This document shows positions 7,834 through 15,164 of a stretch of 16,643 nucleotides of DNA, piece by piece. Under the pieces are notes generated by a model. That model had not been told where the DNA came from. It saw nothing but the letters and a program-made list of their open reading frames with translations, and did not search any database. The stretch is from contig DEBC01000091.1 in the NCBI GenBank assembly GCA_002348365.1, forward strand, positions 1-16,643. The letters are read 5' to 3'. Position 1 is the first letter of the stretch, and every line of letters starts with the position of its first letter. Made by a program: the position numbers and the translations under genes. The stretch is from Alphaproteobacteria bacterium UBA2966. GTDB taxonomy: Bacteria; Pseudomonadota; Alphaproteobacteria; UBA2966.

Positions 7834-8723
7834 TGGGACGGCCCGGATGAAGACCTGGTTCGCTGCCCGGCAACATCACGAGTGGGCGGAAACGCGAGGT
7901 TGTGCTTAACGATCCGTACGTAGTCCAGACGATGGAACTGGACAAACGGTTGAACGAAGGCAACACCATCCGACACAGAGGTGACGGTCCCAATGGGCAG
8001 TTCGGCCGGGAACACCCCACCATGCCCGGAGGTCACCACACGGTCACCCGGACTCATTTGCACTCCTGCCGACAGGTAACTGAGCTGCAGGATGTTGGTG
8101 TTGTCACCTTCCAGGACCCCGCGGTCGCGGGAGGGCTCCAATATCGCGGGGACCCGGGAGTTCAGGTCCGTGAGCAGGAGGATGCGAGAGGACCTGACAC
8201 CGACCTCGGCGACTCGCCCTACAAGGCCATCGCCATTGATGGCGGCCTGTCCCTTGGCGACACCGTCGCGACTGCCGGCGTTGAGGAGGACGGTACGGAC
8301 AAACGGACCACCGGAATCCCCGATGACGCGCGCCGCGACAAACGTCGATGTTGGGTCCTGCCGGGCGTTGAGGAGCGCGGTCAATCCTGCATGTTGCTGC
8401 TGAAGCCGGAGCGCCGCCGCCTGCCAGTGCTTCAATCTGGCATTCTCTTCCCTAAGCCTTGCGTTCTCGTCGTGGAGATGAATCAGGAACCGCGCTTCCT
8501 CCATCACACGGCTGATGGTAATCGCGGGCTGCGAGAGGACTTCCAGGACGGGCGACGCAGCGTCAAGGATCACGGTTCTGAACCGTTCGACAGCGCCCGT
8601 GTTGGATTTGTTGAAGAGCATCAGAGCGACGGCGGCCGCAGCGAGAAGCACGAACGCAAAGCGCTGCACCACGACCTTGATGGGCATGGCGTCCCGCTGT
8701 GTGTTGCCACCCCGTTGTCTCAC
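7830..8723 (-). CDS. mreC: rod-shape protein MreC
   Basis: MreC links cytoplasmic MreB filaments to the periplasmic PBP2/RodA synthase and activates PBP2. Its 297 residues comprise a short cytoplasmic tail, a single membrane helix (about 18-37, FAFVLLAAAAVALMLF), a coiled coil rich in E/L/R (about 75-115, HDENARLREENARLKHW), and the beta-rich MreC domain with VIGDSGGPFVRTVLLNAG, GLVGRV and ILLLTDLNSRVPAI. The start is a GTG at 8723 with an excellent GGAGGA 7 bases upstream. A later in-frame ATG (MPIKVVV) is less well placed. The C-terminus past about 270 is a polar tail (TRDVAGQRTRSSSGPSQ), normal for alphaproteobacteria. It sits between mreB and mreD, overlapping mreD by 4 bases. Confidence 0.95.
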   Translation of the reverse strand: MRQRGGNTQRDAMPIKVVVQRFAFVLLAAAAVALMLFNKSNTGAVERFRTVILDAASPVLEVLSQPAITISRVMEEARFLIHLHDENARLREENARLKHWQAAALRLQQQHAGLTALLNARQDPTSTFVAARVIGDSGGPFVRTVLLNAGSRDGVAKGQAAINGDGLVGRVAEVGVRSSRILLLTDLNSRVPAILEPSRDRGVLEGDNTNILQLSYLSAGVQMSPGDRVVTSGHGGVFPAELPIGTVTSVSDGVAFVQPFVQFHRLDYVRIVKHNLAFPPTRDVAGQRTRSSSGPSQ

Positions 8724-8760
8724 GCGAATATCCTCCGCCGGCTACCCACTACCAGCCGAT

Positions 8761-8778
8761 ACACGGCGCTAGCCGTGT
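8761..8778 (-). other. hairpin between mreB and mreC
   Basis: A perfect 7-bp stem ACACGGC/GCCGTGT with a 4-base loop lies 15 bases past the mreB stop and well before the mreC Shine-Dalgarno. There is no T-run after it on either strand, so it is not a standard terminator. It may act as a processing or mRNA-stability element between mreB and mreC. Confidence 0.4.
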
Positions 8779-8793
8779 GCGCGGCCCACTCTT

Positions 8794-9834
8794 CTAGTAC
8801 TGCTGAGTCAGGACATGCTTGAGGGTGCGCATTTCCTCAAGTGCCCGGCCCGTCCCCAGTGCGACGCACGAAAGCGGTTCGTCAGCGATGGATACGGGGA
8901 GTCCCGTGGCCTCGCGCAGTACTTGATCCAGCTCGCCGAGCAGCGCGCCGCCACCGGTGAGTACAATTCCCTTGTCCACGATATCGGCCGCAAGTTCCGG
9001 TGCGGTGTGCTCCAGCGCGACTTTGACCGCTTCGATGATCGCCCCGACCGGTTCAGCCAGGCTCTCGGCGATCTGCACCTGGTTGATCACCAGTTCCTTC
9101 GGCACACCGTTCATTAAATCACGGCCCTTCACCTCCATGGCGTGGCCGACGCCATCCTCGGGCGGTTTCGCCGTACCGATTTCCTTCTTGATCCGCTCTG
9201 AGCTGGATTCACCAACCAGCAGATTGTGGTTGCGCCGGATGTAGCTGATGATCGCTTCATCCATTTTATCGCCGCCCACACGGACCGAACGCGAATACAC
9301 AATGCCGCCCAGCGACAGGACGGCAACCTCCGTCGTGCCGCCGCCGACATCGACCACCATAGAGCCTGTCGGCTCGGTCACGGGCAATCCAGCGCCGATC
9401 GCCGCCGCCATCGGCTCCTCGATCAGAAACACCCGCCGGGCACCCGCACTCTCCGCCGATTCCTGAATGGCACGCCGTTCCACCGCGGTCGAGCCGGACG
9501 GGACGCACACGATGACCTGCGGACTCGCAAAACTGCGCCGATTATGCACCTTGCGAATGAAGTGCTTGATCATTTCCTCGGCGATTTCGAAGTCGGCGAT
9601 GACTCCGTCCCGCAAAGGCCTGATCGCCTCGATATTGCCAGGCGTACGGCCAAGCATGAGTTTGGCCTCATCACCTACGGCGAGGACCTGCTTGCGGCCC
9701 CGTTGATCGACGATCGCGACCACCGAGGGTTCGTTGAGGACGATGCCGCGCGCCTTGACGTAGACCAGGGTATTGGCGGTGCCAAGGTCGATCGCCATAT
9801 CCGACGACATCATTCCGAGAACATTTGAAAACAT
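8794..9834 (-). CDS. mreB: rod-shape actin homologue MreB
   Basis: MreB polymerises into membrane-bound antiparallel filaments that orient the elongation machinery. The 346-residue protein shows all actin-fold ATP motifs: D16-LGTANT (phosphate 1), VDVGGGTTEV (161-170, phosphate 2) and TGGGALL (293-299, adenosine). IEEPMAAAIGAGLP is also present. I start it at the ATG at 9834 (MFSNVLGMMSSDMAIDLGTA), which lines up with E. coli MreB. A longer frame from 9888 would add 18 unlikely residues read from a GC-rich hairpin. The N-terminal MFSNVLG stretch is amphipathic and fits membrane binding. GCGGAA upstream is a weak ribosome site. The gene starts 81 bases after leuA and heads the mre/mrd cluster. 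Confidence 0.97.
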   Translation of the reverse strand: MFSNVLGMMSSDMAIDLGTANTLVYVKARGIVLNEPSVVAIVDQRGRKQVLAVGDEAKLMLGRTPGNIEAIRPLRDGVIADFEIAEEMIKHFIRKVHNRRSFASPQVIVCVPSGSTAVERRAIQESAESAGARRVFLIEEPMAAAIGAGLPVTEPTGSMVVDVGGGTTEVAVLSLGGIVYSRSVRVGGDKMDEAIISYIRRNHNLLVGESSSERIKKEIGTAKPPEDGVGHAMEVKGRDLMNGVPKELVINQVQIAESLAEPVGAIIEAVKVALEHTAPELAADIVDKGIVLTGGGALLGELDQVLREATGLPVSIADEPLSCVALGTGRALEEMRTLKHVLTQQY

Positions 9835-9855
9835 GAGGTTCCGCTCAGACTCCAG

Positions 9856-9889
9856 TTTGAGGGGGCGGGCCGCACCACCGCCCCCCAAA
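9856..9889 (-). promoter_or_regulatory. strong GC hairpin in the leuA-mreB gap
   Basis: On the minus strand TTTGGGGGGCGG pairs with CCGCCCCCTCAAA: 12 bp with one bulged T and a 9-base loop. It ends 21 bases before the mreB start. There is no T-run after the stem, so it is not a classical terminator. It could weaken read-through from leuA, protect the mreB mRNA 5' end or limit ribosome access. Confidence 0.5.
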
Positions 9890-9915
9890 GTTGACTGTAT
9901 TTCGACGGCAGCTCA

Positions 9916-11463
9916 TCAAGCGCTCAGTGCTTCCAGTGCCGTCTTCTCCCTTTTGACCATTAGTTTATTGAGTGCGTTCACGTACGCGCGGGCCGAGGCG
10001 ACGAGCGTATCCGTGTCCGCACCTTGTCCATTTACGGTCTTGCCCGATTCCTCAAGCCGAACCGTCACTTCGGCCTGGGCGTCGGTGCCCTCGGTAACCG
10101 CATGCACCTGGTAAAGCTGTAATTTCGCTTCGTGCGGCACCAATTCCTTGATCGCGTTGAACGTTGCGTCAACGGGCCCATCCCCCGTCGACTTGGTCGC
10201 ATGAACCTCGCCATCGATATCCAGTTCGAGTTCCGCCGTCTGCGGTCCCTTTGAGCCGGCCACCACGTACAACGAAACAAACTTGATCCGATCGTCGGCG
10301 CGCAGTTCATCATCGACGAGCGCAACAATATCCTCGTCGAAGACGTCCTTCTTCTTGTCGGCAAGATCCTTGAAGCGGCGAAACGCGTCGTTGAGCGCGT
10401 TGTCACCCAGTTCGAATCCCAGTTCTCGAAGCTTCTCCCGAAACGCGTGACGCCCGGAGTGCTTCCCCATGACGAGATTGGACTTGTTCAGACCCACGGA
10501 TTCAGGGGTCATGATCTCGTAGGTGCCGGCATGCTTGAGCACGCCGTCCTGGTGAATGCCGGCTTCGTGGGCGAACGCGTTGGCCCCGACGATGGCCTTG
10601 TTGGGCTGAACGGTGAATCCCGTGATGTTCGCCACGAGACGCGAGGCCTTGGTGATGTTCTCGGTATCAATCCCGGTCCCATAGGGCATGAGATCATTCC
10701 GCGTCCGCAGCGCCATCACGATCTCTTCGAGTGCGGCGTTACCGGCACGCTCGCCCAGTCCGTTGATGGTGCATTCCACCTGACGCGCACCATTGGCCAC
10801 GCCCGCCAGCGAATTGGCTACCGCCAGTCCGAGGTCGTTGTGGCAATGGGTGGAGATCCGTGCCTTATCAATATTGGGAACGCGATCGAACAACATGCGA
10901 ATCAAAGCACCGAACTCCTCGGGTATCGCATATCCGACGGTGTCCGGAATGTTGATCGTCGTGGCGCCCGCCTTGATCGCCGACTCCACACAGCGGCACA
11001 GGAAGTCGTGCTCTGTGCGTGTGCCGTCCTCGGGACTCCACTCGACATCGTCTGTAAACGTCCGAGCATGCGTCACGGAGTCGACCACCGCGTCATGGAC
11101 CGCTTCCGGCTCCATCTGGAGCTTGTACTTCATGTGGAGCGGACTGGTAGACAGGAACGTGTGGATCCGCATCCTCTCGGCGGGTTTCAACGCTTCGGCA
11201 GCCCGGTCGATATCCTTAAGCGCCGCGCGGGCAAGGCCGCAAACAACGGAACCCTTGACGACCTTGGCGATCTCGTTGACCGCTTCGAAATCGCCATTGG
11301 ATGCGATAGGAAAACCCGCCTCGATCACGTCGACACCCATTTCCTCGAGAACTTCGGCGAGGCGCAGTTTCTCCTCGAGATTCATGGACGCGCCCGGCGA
11401 TTGTTCGCCATCACGCATCGTCGTGTCAAAAATCAATACTCGGTTGGTATTTGTATCAGTCAT
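9916..11463 (-). CDS. leuA: 2-isopropylmalate synthase
   Basis: Catalyses the first committed step of leucine synthesis: acetyl-CoA + 2-oxoisovalerate to 2-isopropylmalate, in the cytosol. The 515-residue protein has the HMGL-like TIM barrel with FDTTMRDGEQSPGASM (12-27, catalytic R17-D18), the metal-binding THCHNDLG (205-212, H206 and H208) and NGLGERAGNAALEE (N242). A linker follows and then the C-terminal LeuA regulatory domain (about 380-505), the site of leucine feedback in this family. Length is typical. The ATG has AAGGA 9 bases upstream. That Shine-Dalgarno lies inside a 10-base sequence complementary to part of a leucine-rich leader ORF, so leuA is probably controlled by leader translation. 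The next gene downstream is mreB. Confidence 0.97.
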   Translation of the reverse strand: MTDTNTNRVLIFDTTMRDGEQSPGASMNLEEKLRLAEVLEEMGVDVIEAGFPIASNGDFEAVNEIAKVVKGSVVCGLARAALKDIDRAAEALKPAERMRIHTFLSTSPLHMKYKLQMEPEAVHDAVVDSVTHARTFTDDVEWSPEDGTRTEHDFLCRCVESAIKAGATTINIPDTVGYAIPEEFGALIRMLFDRVPNIDKARISTHCHNDLGLAVANSLAGVANGARQVECTINGLGERAGNAALEEIVMALRTRNDLMPYGTGIDTENITKASRLVANITGFTVQPNKAIVGANAFAHEAGIHQDGVLKHAGTYEIMTPESVGLNKSNLVMGKHSGRHAFREKLRELGFELGDNALNDAFRRFKDLADKKKDVFDEDIVALVDDELRADDRIKFVSLYVVAGSKGPQTAELELDIDGEVHATKSTGDGPVDATFNAIKELVPHEAKLQLYQVHAVTEGTDAQAEVTVRLEESGKTVNGQGADTDTLVASARAYVNALNKLMVKREKTALEALSA

Positions 11464-11470
11464 GGCTCTC

Positions 11471-11578
11471 GGTCCTTCGAACTCTATTCAGGTTTGATTT
11501 GAAAAAAACCCACCTTTTCCCCTGATCATCCGCGACCTGTGCGCCGCGCGAGCTCAGGGGCTGATAAGTCGAAGGACC
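11471..11578 (-). promoter_or_regulatory. leuA leader RNA: nested stems sequestering the leuA Shine-Dalgarno
   Basis: Two nested inverted repeats lie between the leader ORF and leuA. The outer one is GGTCCTTCGA (11578-11569) with TCGAAGGACC (11480-11471), 10 bp without mismatch; the second arm contains the AAGGA Shine-Dalgarno of leuA. The inner one is CCCCTGA (11560-11554, overlapping the leader stop codon) with TCAGGGG (11525-11519), 7 bp. Seven Ts (11508-11502) follow the inner stem, but only after a 10-base gap, so transcription termination there is less convincing than blocking of the ribosome site. The first outer arm lies in codons 32-35 of the leader ORF. A ribosome stalled at Leu codons 29, 30, 34 or 36 would cover it and free the leuA site (inference). 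Confidence 0.65.
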
Positions 11579-11673
11579 TCCGCCAAAAGACGGTGCCCGC
11601 GCAGCGACACGAGTCCACCTTGGCGGCGCGGCGCCAAGCGGTTCGTCAGGACTCGTTGCGTCAATCTGTTCAT
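11554..11673 (-). CDS. leuA leader peptide (39 aa, Leu-rich)
   Basis: An ATG at 11673 opens a 39-codon frame ending in TGA at 11554, about 90 bases before leuA. Nine of its 39 residues are leucine, with a cluster just before the stop: HRLLAEVLRLISP (codons CTT TTG ... CTT CGA CTT ATC). This is the layout of amino-acid attenuation leaders, where slow decoding of the pathway's end product senses starvation. The stop codon falls in the inner stem, and codons 32-35 form one arm of the stem that would hide the leuA ribosome site. The ribosome site of the leader itself is weak (GCGAAG directly before the ATG). A GTG four codons earlier is an alternative start. No stable protein function is expected. 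Confidence 0.6.
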   Translation of the reverse strand: MNRLTQRVLTNRLAPRRQGGLVSLRGHRLLAEVLRLISP

Positions 11674-11689
11674 CTTCGCGGACACTGAC

Positions 11690-11746
11690 CGTTGAGAATC
11701 AACGACTCAGGTTCAACCGCCTCTAATCAAGGTTAACAATTGATTA
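11690..11746. promoter_or_regulatory. two dyad symmetries upstream of the leuA leader
   Basis: TAATCAA-N9-TTGATTA (11724-11746) is a perfect 7-bp dyad with GTTAAC at its centre; it extends to nearly 10 bp if one extra A is allowed. CGTTGA-gaa-TCAACG (plus strand, 11690-11704) is a perfect 6-bp dyad with a 3-base loop. Both sit where the leader promoter should be, so one or both may be operator sites, for instance for a dimeric repressor or LysR-type regulator. I could not identify convincing -35 and -10 boxes. The second dyad also spans or abuts two GANTC (CcrM-type) sites. Confidence 0.4.
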
Positions 11747-11878
11747 AGAGAACGCGTGCCTGAGCTATTTCTCCCATGGATTCCAGTAGTTACATGGCCC
11801 ACGGGTAATTTCTTTTACGCCCATTTGAAGTCGGGGCGCAACAGCTTTGTCGTTCTGCGCCACCAAACATATGTGCAC

Positions 11879-12868
11879 CTACCCTTTGACCTTGCGCATC
11901 TCCTCGACAAGGTGAGGCAAAATCTCGCGACAATCGCCAACGACTCCAAAGCGTGCAGAGGCAAAAATGTCGGCGTCTTCGTCGGTGTTGATGGCAACGA
12001 TGGTCTTGGCATTGCCGCAACCCGCCATGTGTTGTCCTGCCCCGGAAATGCCAAGAGCGAAATAGAGCTCGGGCGCCACCGTCTTTCCCGAAAGCCCGAT
12101 CTGGTATCCCGGCGGACACCAGCCGAGATCGCAGGCAACGCGACTGGCCCCCACCGCGCCATCCAGAACCTCAGCCAATTCCTTGGCCTCGGCGAAGCCG
12201 TCCGGGCCGCCAATCCCACGCCCACCTGCGACAATGACGTTGGCATTCTCGAGGCGGACGCCCACAACCCGCTCGGTATCCCGCTCGACCACGCGCGTAC
12301 GCACCTGAACCGACGTGACGACAGGGTCCCGAACGCTGATCTGACCATCCCTCGATTCATCGCGCGGCAATGGGTCAAAGGACTTCGCCTTGATCGTCGC
12401 GACGGCGGGTGCACTCCTGAAGGAGATCTGTTCGCGGGCAACACCGCCATAACAGGGTCGCGTAAACCGGATATCGTCTCCGTTCATGTCCGCTTCGACA
12501 CACCCGGTCGCAACCGAAGTACCGAGGCGGAACGCAAGGCGCGGGGCAAGATCAGCACCGACGACAGTATGCGGGATCAGGATGGCCGCAGGCACAACCT
12601 CGGCGCTCAAAGCGGCGAGATCGGGAAGCCAGGCATCCGCCTGATAGGGTTCAAACAAATCGTGGGAAACCAGATGCACTTGATCGGCGCCCGACGCGAC
12701 GAGATCGGCACCGATTTCATCGGCCAAGCCCGATCCCAGACAAACTGCGATTGCGCTTCCCCCTCTGCCCTCCGCGATGGTGCGGGCCAGAGCTATCAGT
12801 TCGCCCGTCAGTGGCGAGGGAGCACCGTCTTCCAATTCGACGACTGCCAGGACATCACCCGTACTCAT
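11879..12868 (-). CDS. etfA: electron transfer flavoprotein, alpha subunit
   Basis: ETF is a soluble FAD-containing heterodimer that collects electrons from dehydrogenases and passes them to ETF:quinone oxidoreductase. The 329-residue alpha subunit has the N-terminal nucleotide-fold domain. Its C-terminal FAD domain carries VIVAGGRGIGG (211-221), QIGLSGKTVAPELYFALG (256-273), GISGAGQHMAG and TIVAINTDEDADIFASARFG, the classical ETF-alpha signature. There is no ferredoxin extension. AGGGA lies 9 bases before the ATG, and the gene starts 12 bases after etfB. A stem GGCGCA/TGCGCC downstream (about 11840-11866) lacks a T-run. The divergent, FixB-like sequence and its place in a molybdoenzyme operon point to a specialised ETF rather than the housekeeping one (inference). 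Confidence 0.93.
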   Translation of the reverse strand: MSTGDVLAVVELEDGAPSPLTGELIALARTIAEGRGGSAIAVCLGSGLADEIGADLVASGADQVHLVSHDLFEPYQADAWLPDLAALSAEVVPAAILIPHTVVGADLAPRLAFRLGTSVATGCVEADMNGDDIRFTRPCYGGVAREQISFRSAPAVATIKAKSFDPLPRDESRDGQISVRDPVVTSVQVRTRVVERDTERVVGVRLENANVIVAGGRGIGGPDGFAEAKELAEVLDGAVGASRVACDLGWCPPGYQIGLSGKTVAPELYFALGISGAGQHMAGCGNAKTIVAINTDEDADIFASARFGVVGDCREILPHLVEEMRKVKG

Positions 12869-12880
12869 GACACACTATCC

Positions 12881-13693
12881 CTAAACAATTTTTTCTTCGA
12901 CGAGCCGCCGGGCGAGTGCACCCGCAATCGCCTCGGGTCCATCGCCGTCGATGAATTCGCAGGTTGAGTCCTTGGCGGGTACATAAAGGCGTTCGACATT
13001 TCGGCGGGCACCGTTTGCACCGATCTCGCCGGCCTCGGCGTTGATGTCGGCAGGCGCCCAGGCCTCAACCGGTTTTTTGGCCGCACGCATGGTCTCACGC
13101 AGGCTCGCGTTGCGGACATTGCCCATCTCGTGTGCCACCGTGACGACTGCGGGTAGCGGGGCCTCCACCGTTTCGGAGCCGTCTCCCAGCACGCGAACGA
13201 CCCGAACGGTGCCATCTACCACCTCGATCTTTCGAGCGAAGGTAATCGCCGGCACACCCATCAACTCCGCGAGACCTGGTCCGACCACGCCGGCATCCAG
13301 ATCCGCTGCCTGACGGCCGGCTAGAACCAGATCGACCGCACCCAGCTTTGCGATCGCCTTGGACAATGCGAAGGCGGTTGCGAAGCTGTCAGAATCGGCG
13401 AAGGCCGGATCGCTCATCATCACCGCATCGTCGGCACCGAGCGCGAGCACGTGCTTGACGATCCCCCGCGCGCCCTCATCACCGATCGTGAGCGCGGTAA
13501 TCCGGACCTCTGCATTTTCTTCCGCCGCATCCCGAATCTTCAGCGCGGCCTCAATGGCCTGTTCGTCGAAGGGACTGATGACCGGCGACATCCCGGGCAC
13601 GGTGATGACCTGCTTCGTCTCCTCATCGACACGGAACAGGCTCGGCGCGATTTCCGGATCGGGGATCTGCTTTATGCAAACGGCAATGTGCAC
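12881..13693 (-). CDS. etfB: electron transfer flavoprotein, beta subunit
   Basis: The partner of EtfA, binding AMP and making contact with client dehydrogenases. Its 270 residues begin MHIAVCIKQIPDPE, closer to FixA-type ETF-beta than to housekeeping ETF-beta (MKVLVPVKRVVDYN in alphaproteobacteria). The AMP-site motif DLVLAGRQAADLDAGVVGPG (121-140) is intact, and the client-recognition region reads NVRNASLRETMRAAKKPVE. The start is a GTG at 13693 with AAAGGG 7 bases upstream. It lies 16 bases after the molybdoenzyme gene and 12 before etfA, so the three are almost certainly one transcript. It is slightly longer than the usual ~250 residues, with a C-terminal extension (EAIAGALARRLVEEKIV). 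Confidence 0.93.
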   Translation of the reverse strand: MHIAVCIKQIPDPEIAPSLFRVDEETKQVITVPGMSPVISPFDEQAIEAALKIRDAAEENAEVRITALTIGDEGARGIVKHVLALGADDAVMMSDPAFADSDSFATAFALSKAIAKLGAVDLVLAGRQAADLDAGVVGPGLAELMGVPAITFARKIEVVDGTVRVVRVLGDGSETVEAPLPAVVTVAHEMGNVRNASLRETMRAAKKPVEAWAPADINAEAGEIGANGARRNVERLYVPAKDSTCEFIDGDGPEAIAGALARRLVEEKIV

Positions 13694-13709
13694 GGCGAAA
13701 CCCTTTCCG

Positions 13710-14969
13710 TTACTCGATCTCGATGTCGACGGGCACGATGCCGTCGAAATGCTTTCGTTGAAAATTCCACTCCGTGACCGGTTGCTTGCGGCCCTTTTCG
13801 TCGGTGCCGCGGGCCATCAACGTATGGTGTCCCAGCGTGGCCTCCCACAGGTAGGACCAGCGTCGCCACAGGAACCGGTCGGCGTGCTCTTCGATGTGTG
13901 CGTCGTTCCAGGTTTCGCCATTGTCGGTGGACACCTCGACCCGGACCATGGCCCCTTCGCCGCTCCAGGCCAGTCCACGGATCGCGTACGATCCTTTCGG
14001 CAAGGGTGACTCCTCTTCCAGAGGCTCGGTGATCACGGTCTTTACGCCCAGGGCCGTCATCATTTCCTTGTTCGGATCGTCGGGTCCCTTGCCCGATACG
14101 AAATAGTGGGTCTGGTGGTAGCAGTCCGGCATGTGATCCATGACTTCGATCTTGTGGATCCACTTGACCCACCAGTTGCCGGCCCACCCCGGCACCACCA
14201 TGCGTACGGGCGCACCATGAACGTGGGTCATGTATTCACCATTGTGAGCCCAGGCGAGGATGGTCTCGGGGTCCATCGCCTTCTCGATCGGTAGCCCCTT
14301 GTCGTAGTTTATGACCCCGGGATCGTGAACCTCGAAATCGGTACGGCCCACTGAGCGGTACTGGATGGTGGGATCGGGGCGGCCCATGTCGAAACCCTCG
14401 ACACGGATGGCAACAGCCGAATCCTTCACACCGGCCCGGTTCAGGACTTCGCCGAGTCGCGTCCCGGTCCACTCCCCGCCTGATACGATGCATGTGGCCG
14501 GAATCAGCGCGTTCAATTCTTCCATGTCGAGATCGTCGTTGTCCGCCATACCGTGCCAATCGACACCTTCGACATCCTCTCGCACCTGGCGCGAGGGTTT
14601 CGGGATGTTGCCACCCTTCTTCCGAGATTCGAGATAGTCCCAGAATTCTGTGTCGTCGCCGGCACATTCCGTTACCGCGCGCACCGTATGCCCGGGGAGC
14701 TTGCGAAGGTCCTCGAGCGTATAGGTCATGGGATTCTCGACTTCACCGAAAATCTCGAAGGTGTAGTCCTCCGGGTGCACCGGCTCGGGCATTTGAAGTT
14801 GCGCGACGATGTAGTAGGCGTCGGTCGGCGTGATCAGACCCTCGAGCTCAAGAAACGGGGTCCGGGCATGAATTGTCCGGCCTTCCTGATCCTTGCTTGG
14901 TGCGAGCCGGTACCGCTTGCGGTCCGGCCAACCCATTACCCAATCACCTTCAATCTCTCTGCGCGGCAT
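13710..14969 (-). CDS. sulfite-oxidase-family molybdopterin enzyme, no signal peptide
   Basis: Belongs to the sulfite oxidase/SoxC group of Moco enzymes. A Moco domain (about 60-290) carries the ligand cysteine C102 in VTECAGD, then GGEWTGTRLGEVLNRAGV (165-182), HVHGAPVRMVVPGWAGNWW (249-267) and KWIHKIEV. The C-terminal Ig-like dimerisation domain (about 300-415) has VRVEVSTDNGETW and RWSYLWEA. No Tat or Sec signal precedes it and no haem domain is present, so it should be cytosolic; known bacterial sulfite dehydrogenases are mostly periplasmic and use cytochrome c. About 65 residues separate C102 from the GGEWTG block, some 35 more than usual, with an acidic patch DNDDLDMEELNA. I use the ATG at 14969 (GAGG 6 bases upstream) rather than the TTG at 14975. 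It is the first gene of an operon with etfBA. Substrate unknown: sulfite is one option. Confidence 0.85.
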   Translation of the reverse strand: MPRREIEGDWVMGWPDRKRYRLAPSKDQEGRTIHARTPFLELEGLITPTDAYYIVAQLQMPEPVHPEDYTFEIFGEVENPMTYTLEDLRKLPGHTVRAVTECAGDDTEFWDYLESRKKGGNIPKPSRQVREDVEGVDWHGMADNDDLDMEELNALIPATCIVSGGEWTGTRLGEVLNRAGVKDSAVAIRVEGFDMGRPDPTIQYRSVGRTDFEVHDPGVINYDKGLPIEKAMDPETILAWAHNGEYMTHVHGAPVRMVVPGWAGNWWVKWIHKIEVMDHMPDCYHQTHYFVSGKGPDDPNKEMMTALGVKTVITEPLEEESPLPKGSYAIRGLAWSGEGAMVRVEVSTDNGETWNDAHIEEHADRFLWRRWSYLWEATLGHHTLMARGTDEKGRKQPVTEWNFQRKHFDGIVPVDIEIE

Positions 14970-14987
14970 GCTCAACCTCTATTTTAT

Positions 14988-15000
14988 GGCGGTGACCGCC
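14988..15000. promoter_or_regulatory. palindrome before the molybdoenzyme operon
   Basis: GGCGGT-g-ACCGCC is a perfect 13-base dyad located just upstream of the GAGG ribosome site of the molybdoenzyme gene. It could be an operator or a 5'-leader hairpin. A direct repeat of GGTATC (15010-15015 and 15025-15030) lies next to it. No clear -35/-10 pair was found. Confidence 0.35.
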
Positions 15001-15164
15001 CGCCCTCTTGGTATCGACGAAGCCGGTATCACGGTCTGACCATCAGAATAGCAGTCGCATTGCGTGATGGGGAGATGAGGCCGGGCCGAACTTGCAGAAC
15101 GCCTGCAAATTCGCAATCCTCCGCGTCCTTACCGAAAGGAACTACGGTCTCTGTCGTTTCATCT

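Noticed and set aside
7902..8822. 306-codon plus-strand open frame
   Set aside because: Antisense to mreC and the mreB end; composition is Arg/Gly/Asp-rich as expected for a shadow frame.
9835..9888. Extended MreB N-terminus (18 extra residues)
   Set aside because: The extra part is read through the GC hairpin (MGGGGAARP), and MreB homologues begin at the MFSN position.
10447..11502. 351-codon plus-strand open frame
   Set aside because: Antisense to leuA with no recognisable motif; a shadow of the real gene.
11502..11560. Classical intrinsic attenuator for leuA
   Set aside because: The CCCCTGA/TCAGGGG stem has a 28-base loop and the T-run begins 10 bases after it, so termination there is doubtful; hiding of the ribosome site explains the complementarity better.
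11756..12967. 403-codon open frame on the plus strand
   Set aside because: It lies antisense to etfA, which has clear ETF signatures; the plus frame has no domain and is open only because of GC-rich codon bias.
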